The notes below the pieces were generated by a model, which was not told where the DNA came from, did not search any database, and was given only the letters and a program-made list of their open reading frames with translations. A stretch of 11,333 nucleotides of DNA, taken from assembly GCA_031255115.1 (NCBI GenBank), contig JAIRTD010000099.1:1-11333 (forward strand). The letters run 5' to 3'. A program made the position numbers and the translations under genes. This stretch comes from Spirochaetaceae bacterium (GTDB lineage Bacteria; Spirochaetota; Spirochaetia; Treponematales; Breznakiellaceae). Positions 6,136 through 11,333 of the stretch are shown piece after piece; position 1 is the stretch's first letter; each line of letters opens with the position of its first letter.

Positions 6136-7607
6136 CGCGGAAAATTTTCCCGCCCCTCTGCGCCGCGGCCCTTGCCTGCGCTGTTTCGTATTACGGCCTC
6201 TTCGCCCTGGAACAATTGGGCCTTGCCCCGCCGCCGCGTATCTTTGCGGCGCTGCCTCTTGCCGCCGGGATCTTTCTTGCTTTTTTCAAAATCGCCGGGG
6301 CAAAAAAAATACCGTTCTATGCGGCGGGTTTTTGCCTTGGCCTTGCCCTGGGCATAAACGCCCACAGCGCCGCGTACAGGGCGGCCCTGCCCCCCGGCGG
6401 ACTTCCCGCCGGCGAGATTCGCGGCCTGGAAGGCGTGCTGCTGGAAGACCCCCGGAGCGTACAGGCGCGGGGTCAGGGCATGGGCCGTCTTGCGCTGGCG
6501 AAGATCTACGGCAAAAACGGGATACAGGTTATTCCCGGCGGGAAAGCCGCGCAGGTACGGGTTATTTTTGACGAAGAGGCCCTGCCCCGTATTGTCGACT
6601 TTGGCAGGAAGAGCGTTCTTTATGTTGAAGGAAGCTTTTCGGGCGCTTTCTTTAGGGCCGAAGGCGTACATGTGCTTTCTCCGCCGCCGCCCATTGAACG
6701 GGCAAGGACCGCGTTCCGCCTCACGCTGCTCGAAAAATTCTCCCGGCATGAATGGGGTTTCCTCGCCCAGGCGGTGCTGCTCGGCGTCCGGGATAATCTT
6801 GATACCGAACTTGCCAGGGCCTTTACGGTTTCAGGCTGCGCCCATGTACTTGCCCTCTCAGGCATGCATCTCGGCGTGATTGCAGGACTCTTTTCCCTGC
6901 TTTTAAAAAAGCCTCTGGGCCTTAAAGGGGCGAGTCTTTCAGGGGCTCTTCTGGTTTCACTCTATGTATACCTTGTGGGCCCCCAGGCCTCTCTGATACG
7001 TTCACTCATTATGTACCTCACCGGGGTGCTGGTGATTCTTAAAGGCTTTCCCCGCCGCGCCGAAGCCATACTCGGCGGCGCCTTTATTATTCAACTGCTT
7101 CTTTTTCCTTCTTCGGGCAGGGAACTTTCCTTTGCCCTTTCCTACCTCGCCCTTTTGGGGCTCCTTACCCTCGGCCCCTGGATATACGAACTTATCAGAG
7201 GAACCGTTCCCCGTCCTGTTGCCGCGCCCCTTTCGGCATCAACAGGGGCCTTTCTCATAACGGCCCCTCTTTCGGCGTTTTGCTTCGGCGTACTGCATCC
7301 TGTAGGCATACTGGCGGCGCTGATCATGGGTCCCCTTATCACCCTCTTTATGGTTCTTGCCCTGGCCTGGCTTTTTGTTGAGGCCCTGTTTCCCGCCGCG
7401 GCTGTACTCCTGGCGGCGTTGCTTTCCTTTGTATACCTGATATTGAAGGCGGTTTCCGCCGTGGCGGGGCTCTTTCCCGCAATCACTATACGCGACGCCC
7501 GGGCAGCGCTTATTGTTTCCCTTGCCGTGATGACGCTGATCTATGTTGGGCAGAAAAAACTGGCCCTGATGAGGAAAAGGCTTGAACCCTTTGACCAGGG
7601 CGCTTAA
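6129..7607 (+). CDS. comEC: ComEC/Rec2-family DNA-uptake channel protein, without metallo-beta-lactamase domain
   Basis: The 492-residue polytopic membrane protein has N-terminal helices (about 8-28, 37-55, 62-77). A soluble segment (about 95-185, the DUF4131/OB-like region) follows, with GLEGVLLEDPRS and VLYVEGSF, then the Competence domain (about 205-475). The family hallmark is at 235-249: SGCAHVLALSGMHLG. Several further helices follow up to residue 475. In transformable bacteria ComEC forms the inner-membrane channel for single-stranded DNA. Full-length ComEC proteins (about 700-800 residues) add a C-terminal metallo-beta-lactamase-like nuclease domain. Here the protein stops after the helices with a basic tail, and the next gene is rsmA, so the domain is not simply split off. 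Natural competence cannot be concluded. The ATG overlaps the HEAT gene end by 7 nt and has no strong Shine-Dalgarno, pointing to coupling. Confidence 0.88.
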   Translation: MVTRKIFPPLCAAALACAVSYYGLFALEQLGLAPPPRIFAALPLAAGIFLAFFKIAGAKKIPFYAAGFCLGLALGINAHSAAYRAALPPGGLPAGEIRGLEGVLLEDPRSVQARGQGMGRLALAKIYGKNGIQVIPGGKAAQVRVIFDEEALPRIVDFGRKSVLYVEGSFSGAFFRAEGVHVLSPPPPIERARTAFRLTLLEKFSRHEWGFLAQAVLLGVRDNLDTELARAFTVSGCAHVLALSGMHLGVIAGLFSLLLKKPLGLKGASLSGALLVSLYVYLVGPQASLIRSLIMYLTGVLVILKGFPRRAEAILGGAFIIQLLLFPSSGRELSFALSYLALLGLLTLGPWIYELIRGTVPRPVAAPLSASTGAFLITAPLSAFCFGVLHPVGILAALIMGPLITLFMVLALAWLFVEALFPAAAVLLAALLSFVYLILKAVSAVAGLFPAITIRDARAALIVSLAVMTLIYVGQKKLALMRKRLEPFDQGA

Positions 7608-8460
7608 CTACGATTCGCCCAACGCGCTGCGGGCCTATCTGGACGAACACGGCCTGGGCATGCAAAAAAAATTCGGACAGAATTTTCTGATACATCCCGC
7701 CCTGCGCCGGGAACTTGCCGAAGCCCTGGGTATAAGGAACGGGGACGAGGTCTGGGAAATAGGGCCGGGCCTTGGTTCCATGACCTTTGAGCTCCTCTCC
7801 CTGGGAGGGCGGGTTACGGCCTTTGAAATCGACCAGGGTTTTGTCCGCGCTCTGGCCGAACTTTTTTCCGGCAGCGAAAGGCTCACAGTCATACCCGGCG
7901 ACGTGCGGAAAACCTGGCCCCTTGAGACGCGGCGGGCGCCGTATCTTTTTGGAAACCTCCCCTACAATGTAGGCTCCCTTATTTTGGGCGAAATGATAGA
8001 GGCGGGCTGCGTCTTTGACCGCGCGGTCGTTACCGTACAGAAAGAAGTCGCCCAGCGCATGAGCGCCGCGGCGGGTTCAAAAGAGTATTCTTCTTTTTCG
8101 GTACTCTGCGCCTCGGTATACCGGGCGGAACTCCTCAAGCCCATTAAGGCGTCTTCCTTTTATCCCGCCCCCCGTGTGGATTCCCAGGCGGTCCGTCTTT
8201 CCCGCAGAACCGGAACAACGCAATATCCCCCGGCCTTTACCCCCCTGGTCCGCTTTCTTTTTGCGTCCCGGCGAAAAACCCTCAGAAACAGCCTGACCAA
8301 ATTCCTTGATTCGCGTATAATGGAAAGCGGCGGAACAGCCCGGCAGCGCGCCGGAGAACTGCTCGAAGCCTCAGGCATATCCGGTTCGGAGCGGCCTGAA
8401 AATCTGACCGTGGAGGAATTTGCCGTCCTTGCCGGATTGATCGGGGAGAACGGAGCGTAA
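7582..8460 (+). CDS. rsmA: 16S rRNA (adenine1518-N6/adenine1519-N6)-dimethyltransferase RsmA (KsgA)
   Basis: This SAM-dependent enzyme dimethylates two adjacent adenines in helix 45 of 16S rRNA during late 30S assembly. The 292-residue length is normal. Visible motifs are KKFGQNFL (29-36), SAM-binding motif I EIGPGLGSMT (59-68), acidic FEID (81-84), GDV (106-108) and catalytic motif IV NLPYNVGS (125-132), with FYPAPRVDSQAVRL in the C-terminal part. The start is TTG 7582 with GAGG at 7571-7574, 7 nt upstream. TTG 7591 is a second possibility that would remove three residues. It lies 26 nt inside the comEC 3' end in another frame, so coupling is likely. Loss of this enzyme gives kasugamycin resistance in other bacteria. 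Confidence 0.95.
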   Translation: MNPLTRALNYDSPNALRAYLDEHGLGMQKKFGQNFLIHPALRRELAEALGIRNGDEVWEIGPGLGSMTFELLSLGGRVTAFEIDQGFVRALAELFSGSERLTVIPGDVRKTWPLETRRAPYLFGNLPYNVGSLILGEMIEAGCVFDRAVVTVQKEVAQRMSAAAGSKEYSSFSVLCASVYRAELLKPIKASSFYPAPRVDSQAVRLSRRTGTTQYPPAFTPLVRFLFASRRKTLRNSLTKFLDSRIMESGGTARQRAGELLEASGISGSERPENLTVEEFAVLAGLIGENGA

Positions 8461-8461
8461 C

Positions 8462-9292
8462 ATGGGAATACGGGAAGCGCTGCAGGGAGTGCGGGAACGA
8501 ATCGAAAAAGCCGCCGCCGGAGCGGGAAGAAAGAGCGGCGATATAACCCTCATGGGCGTGTCGAAATTCCACGGCATCGACGCGGTGCGCGAAGCCTTTG
8601 AAAATGGACTCCGGCTTTTTGGCGAAAGCCGCGTGCAGGAAGCGGGGGAAAAATTCCCTTCCTTTCTTGATTCCCATCCTGAAGCCGTCCTCCACATGAT
8701 AGGAAGGCTCCAGAGAAACAAGGCAAAGGCGGCGCTGGATATTTTTCACTGTATCCAGTCCCTGGACCGGGACGAAATAATTGACGCCCTGGGAAAGGCC
8801 GCCGCTGACTTGGAAAACGCAAATGCGCCGGACGGCCCGAAAATCGCAGACGCGAAGGCCGACTTGGAAAACGCAAATGCGCCGACCGACTTGGAAAACG
8901 TAAATGTACCGGGCGGCCCGAAAATCGTAGGCACGCCGGGCGCGAAGGCCGGAACGCTCTTTCCCGTGCTTCTTGAACTCCATACCGCAGAGGATTCAAA
9001 ATCAGGCTATCCTGATCTTGACGCCCTGCTCAGGGGCGCTGAAAAGATCGCCGCGTATCCCGGCCTGACGCTTGCCGGGCTTATGACCCTGGCCCCCTTT
9101 ACCGGCGACAAAAAAGCCGTGCGGGCCTCGTTCCGTTCCCTGTATCAGGCCGGCGAAGAACTCGTCCGGCGCGGCTTCCTTAAAAACCCCGTACTTTCAA
9201 TGGGAATGTCAGGCGATTTCGAAATCGCCATCGAAGAAGGTTCGACCCTTATCCGTATAGGTTCCCTGATCTTTGGAGAACGAACGCCATGA
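8462..9292 (+). CDS. yggS: YggS/PROSC-family pyridoxal phosphate homeostasis protein with an internal repeat insertion
   Basis: This family binds PLP in a type III (alanine racemase-like) barrel without known catalysis and keeps PLP and amino-acid pools balanced. Family marks are MGVSKFHG with the expected PLP lysine Lys35, FGESRVQE (53-60), HMIGRLQRNK (78-87), LPVLLELH-type strand FPVLLELHTAEDSKSGYP (167-184), GLMTLAPF (206-213) and the C-terminal LSMGMSGDFEIAIEEGSTLI, RIGSLIFGER. The protein is 276 residues, about 45 longer than the usual 225-235. The excess lies in residues 116-163, a repetitive Asp/Asn/Ala/Pro/Gly-rich stretch between the QSLD segment and the next barrel strand (see the repeat entry). 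All core motifs are intact, so the protein is probably functional. It begins 1 nt after the rsmA stop and ends in an ATGA overlap with the next gene. Confidence 0.93.
   Translation: MGIREALQGVRERIEKAAAGAGRKSGDITLMGVSKFHGIDAVREAFENGLRLFGESRVQEAGEKFPSFLDSHPEAVLHMIGRLQRNKAKAALDIFHCIQSLDRDEIIDALGKAAADLENANAPDGPKIADAKADLENANAPTDLENVNVPGGPKIVGTPGAKAGTLFPVLLELHTAEDSKSGYPDLDALLRGAEKIAAYPGLTLAGLMTLAPFTGDKKAVRASFRSLYQAGEELVRRGFLKNPVLSMGMSGDFEIAIEEGSTLIRIGSLIFGERTP
8807..8950 (+). repeat. In-frame tandem repeat insertion inside yggS
   Basis: Three copies of a 24-nt unit encode DLEN(A/V)N(A/V)P at 8807-8830, 8861-8884 (identical to the first) and 8888-8911 (three changes). A second unit encoding GPKI follows copies 1 and 3, at 8831-8860 and 8912-8950, the latter with a 9-nt addition. 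The layout is A-B-A-(one codon)-A'-B'. All six substitutions between the first and last A-B blocks are transitions. The block keeps the yggS frame and has no stop. Confidence 0.9.
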
Positions 9293-9807
9293 AGCAATTT
9301 CTTGCGGTTCTTGTACTCTGCTGTTTTACGGCGGCCGGACTCTTTCCCCAAAGTCAGGGCGCGTCAAATGAAGGCGGAGCGCGGGGAACGGTAATCCAAA
9401 GCGCCGTGATACAGCCCCGCCCCCTCGAAGCGTCTCCTTCTGAATTTCCCCTCTGGGCCAGGGATTTACGGCGGGCAGAAATCGTCGCCTTTGGCGCCAT
9501 TCCCTTTACCATGTTTTTCAGCATATTCGCCATGGACAGCTACCGCTGGGCAACCCATGACCGGGACCTCCGCTACGCCCCCTGGCCCTTTAAGGCGGCC
9601 GGCGCGGTTGAGATGAGCGAACGGCAGCAGATATTCTGTTTTAGCGCGGCCCTTGCCGGGGCCGCGGTCATAGCCCTTGCCGATCATCTTATTGTGCGGA
9701 CCATGCGCGCAAGGGAAGCGCGCAGGATACAGGAACTGCCGCCGGGGGACCCCATCATCATACGGAGGATTCCCCTGGAAGAAGACGAAAAGCCGGAGGA
9801 CGGATAA
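9289..9807 (+). CDS. Small exported/membrane protein, function unknown
   Basis: I do not recognise this 172-residue protein. It has an N-terminal signal-like segment (MKQFLAVLVLCCFTAAGLF, 1-19). A low-complexity linker follows, then two likely membrane helices around 64-82 (IVAFGAIPFTMFFSIFAM) and 114-135 (IFCFSAALAGAAVIALADHLIV). The tail is basic then acidic (RTMRAREARRIQ, later EEDEKPEDG). The region between the helices is rich in Trp, Tyr and Arg. The start ATG overlaps the yggS stop (ATGA) and the end lies 2 nt before rluD, so it is part of the operon. It is probably a spirochaete-specific inner-membrane protein; this is inference from style and context only. Confidence 0.75.
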   Translation: MKQFLAVLVLCCFTAAGLFPQSQGASNEGGARGTVIQSAVIQPRPLEASPSEFPLWARDLRRAEIVAFGAIPFTMFFSIFAMDSYRWATHDRDLRYAPWPFKAAGAVEMSERQQIFCFSAALAGAAVIALADHLIVRTMRAREARRIQELPPGDPIIIRRIPLEEDEKPEDG

Positions 9808-9809
9808 AA

Positions 9810-10739
9810 GTGCCTGACGCCGGAATCACCGTTGCGGAAGGCTTTGACGGCATGAGGCTCGACCAGTACATTTCGGGCGGCCTGGGGCTTTTAAGCCGTT
9901 CCCAGATCAAGGCGAGAAAACTCGAAGCCCTGCTTGACGGCAGGCCGGTAAAACTTTCCCGGCAGGTAAAAAGCGGCGACTGTTTTTTTTTACGATGGGA
10001 AGAAGCCGAGACTCCGTTCCTTGTTCCCGAAGATATTCCCCTTGATATTCTTTATGAAGACGACGAACTTGTCGTCATAAACAAAAAGCAGGGCATGGCC
10101 GTACATCCCGGCGCGGGACGTTCGGGGGGAACCCTGGCCAACGCCCTGCTCTTTCGCATGGGCCGCGAACAGAGCGCCGCTCTCAGGCCCGGCATAGTAC
10201 ACAGGCTCGACAAGGATACTTCCGGGGTGATTATCGCCGCGTATAACGAAAAGGCCCATGCCTTTCTTTCGGCGCAGTTTAAGGAAAGGTCGGCAAAAAA
10301 ACACTACCTCGCCCTGACACAGGGCGGCCCGCCCTGCGCCGGGGGCAGTGTGGAAACCTATATAAGCAGGGACAGCGGGGACAGGAAGAAATTCACCGTA
10401 TCGGAAACCAGGGGAAAAAAAGCCCTTACCAGATACCGTGTCCTTAAAAGCTGGACCCTGGGCGGCCGGAACTACAGTCTGCTTTCGCTTCGCCCGCGCA
10501 CGGGCCGCACCCACCAGATACGGGTTCACCTTAAATACCTGCGCTGCCCCATACTGGGGGACCCGCTTTACGGCGGGAAGGATAAAAACTTTCCCCATGC
10601 CTCCCTTATGCTCCACGCCCGGCAGCTGCGTATCACAACACCCGGCGGAAAACTCATGAGCTTTAAGGCGCCCCTTCCCGGCGCTTTTCTGGACCTGCTG
10701 CAGGAACTCGACGAAAAAGACCGGAGCCCAGGGCCATGA
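9810..10739 (+). CDS. rluD: RluD-like 23S rRNA pseudouridine synthase (S4 plus RluA-type catalytic domain)
   Basis: The 309-residue enzyme has an N-terminal S4 RNA-binding domain (about 14-62; MRLDQYISG, LSRSQIKARKLEALLDGRPV) and an RluA-family catalytic domain. The active-site motif is HRLDKDTSG with catalytic Asp134, supported by NKKQGMAVHPG (91-101), the substrate-loop region KHYLALT (164-170) and RPRTGRTHQIRVHL (228-241). RluD isomerises uridines in helix 69 of 23S rRNA (1911, 1915, 1917 in E. coli). The fold also fits RluC and other RluA members, but the S4 domain, length and context favour RluD. The start is GTG 9810 with GGAGGA at 9795-9800, 9 nt upstream. It overlaps the next gene by ATGA. 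Confidence 0.9.
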   Translation: MPDAGITVAEGFDGMRLDQYISGGLGLLSRSQIKARKLEALLDGRPVKLSRQVKSGDCFFLRWEEAETPFLVPEDIPLDILYEDDELVVINKKQGMAVHPGAGRSGGTLANALLFRMGREQSAALRPGIVHRLDKDTSGVIIAAYNEKAHAFLSAQFKERSAKKHYLALTQGGPPCAGGSVETYISRDSGDRKKFTVSETRGKKALTRYRVLKSWTLGGRNYSLLSLRPRTGRTHQIRVHLKYLRCPILGDPLYGGKDKNFPHASLMLHARQLRITTPGGKLMSFKAPLPGAFLDLLQELDEKDRSPGP

Positions 10740-11333
10740 CTTTCTGTGCCGAACCGGCTATGTACGAACCCTGTATCGTATATGAGTCTTCTTCTTTTCT
10801 GGTGCTGTATAAACCGCCTTTCATGCACACCGTTCCGCTCAGGACAGGCGAAAAAACCCTGCTCGACTGGTGCGTTAAACGCTATCCCGAAATGGACCGC
10901 GTCCGGGGAAAAACGGCAGGGGACAAGGGCATACTGCACCGCCTTGACCGGGAAACCAGGGGCCTGGTGCTTGCCGCCCTGAACCAGGAAGCCTTTGAAA
11001 ACCTGAAACGCCAGCAGGAAGAAGACCGTATTGTTAAAAGCTACGGCGCCCTGCTTGCGCCCCCCGCTCTGTCGCCCCCCGGCTTTCCGCCTCTTCCTCC
11101 AAAACTCGTAAAGGCCTTTCCCCCTGAATCAGGCGCGACGCTGTATATCGAAAGCGCGTTCAGGGCCTACGGCCCGGGAAGAAAGGCTGTGAGGCCGGTA
11201 ACAGGGCTATCCGGCGCCGCCCGTTCCGCTGCCGGAAAAAACAGGCTGTACAGGACAGCGCTGCTTGCCGCAAAAGACGAGCCTCCTCGCCTGGACGGAA
11301 ACGCCGAAAATAAATTTTTCTACGCCGAACTTT
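10736..11333 (+). CDS. RluA-family pseudouridine synthase without S4 domain, cut by the window end
   Basis: The frame from ATG 10736 is open to the window edge (199 codons plus 1 nt) and has no stop inside the window. It starts directly with the catalytic domain: FLVLYKPPFMHTVPL (21-35), then LHRLDRETRGLVL (67-79) with catalytic Asp71, and KSYGALL (101-107). FRAYGPGRKAVRPV (142-155) is a segment seen in RluA-type synthases of unassigned target. HRLDRETRG has Arg where most RluA enzymes have Ser (HRLDxxTSG). A Pro-rich stretch (about 108-130) is likely a family insertion. Start ATG 10736 overlaps rluD by 4 nt, with GGAG at 10723-10726, 9 nt upstream; ATG 10760 is a weaker alternative. The target RNA cannot be assigned; tandem placement behind rluD suggests an old duplication or shared expression. 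Confidence 0.85.
   Translation, partial: MTFCAEPAMYEPCIVYESSSFLVLYKPPFMHTVPLRTGEKTLLDWCVKRYPEMDRVRGKTAGDKGILHRLDRETRGLVLAALNQEAFENLKRQQEEDRIVKSYGALLAPPALSPPGFPPLPPKLVKAFPPESGATLYIESAFRAYGPGRKAVRPVTGLSGAARSAAGKNRLYRTALLAAKDEPPRLDGNAENKFFYAEL

Noticed and set aside
8807..8950. CRISPR-like or regulatory repeat array
   Set aside because: The units are directly adjacent or spaced by other repeat units, with no unique spacers, and they keep the yggS reading frame.
8282..8999. Long minus-strand open frames with repeated Arg/Phe/Val motifs opposite yggS
   Set aside because: They are mirror images of the in-frame repeat block in yggS and of the GC-rich coding strand; yggS motifs are clear on the plus strand.

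Overview
The window looks like a chromosomal segment from a spirochaete, most likely a Treponema or Spirochaeta relative of moderately high G+C. The reasons are the periplasmic-flagellum rod genes (flgF/flgG-like, flgG, and a single-domain FlgJ-like rod-binding protein), a GH13_18 phosphorylase of the glucosylglycerate type, a ComEC without its nuclease-like domain, and a membrane-anchored YcgR-like PilZ protein. The assignment rests on gene content and protein style, not on a database search. All 12 genes look like housekeeping or lineage-typical chromosomal genes. I see no phage, IS element, CRISPR array, rRNA or tRNA, and no gene-free stretch longer than about 90 bases.

Region 1 (1-3065, + strand) is the tail of a flagellar rod operon. 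It holds the 3' end of an flgF-like gene, then flgG, then a rod-binding protein gene. Only 3 nt later, with no visible Shine-Dalgarno of its own, comes a GH13 subfamily 18 sugar phosphorylase, so carbohydrate or compatible-solute metabolism appears to be co-transcribed with flagellar rod genes.

Region 2 (3073-3696, - strand) is a single CPBP/CAAX-type membrane protease gene convergent with the phosphorylase gene, with 7 nt between the two stops. It has no ATG, GTG or TTG in its first 150 codons. The only well-placed initiation codon is ATT, 5 nt after a strong AAGGAG, which is why it is easily missed.

Region 3 (3697-3785) is the divergent promoter region, with a plausible sigma70-type promoter toward the right.

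Region 4 (3786-11333, + strand) is a tightly packed run of eight genes: pilZ (membrane-anchored c-di-GMP receptor candidate), an exported HEAT-like repeat protein, comEC (no metallo-beta-lactamase domain), rsmA/ksgA, yggS, a small membrane protein, rluD, and a second RluA-family pseudouridine synthase cut by the window end. Most junctions overlap or nearly touch (17, 7, 26 and 4 nt overlaps, a 1 nt gap, a 4 nt overlap, a 2 nt gap, a 4 nt overlap), which suggests one translationally coupled operon. It mixes envelope and signalling functions at the front with RNA modification (16S dimethylation, pseudouridylation) at the back.

The most unusual points are the AUU-start protease gene, an in-frame tandem-repeat insertion of about 48 residues inside YggS, the flagellar-sugar phosphorylase linkage, and the short ComEC. 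I found no clearly new multi-gene system.
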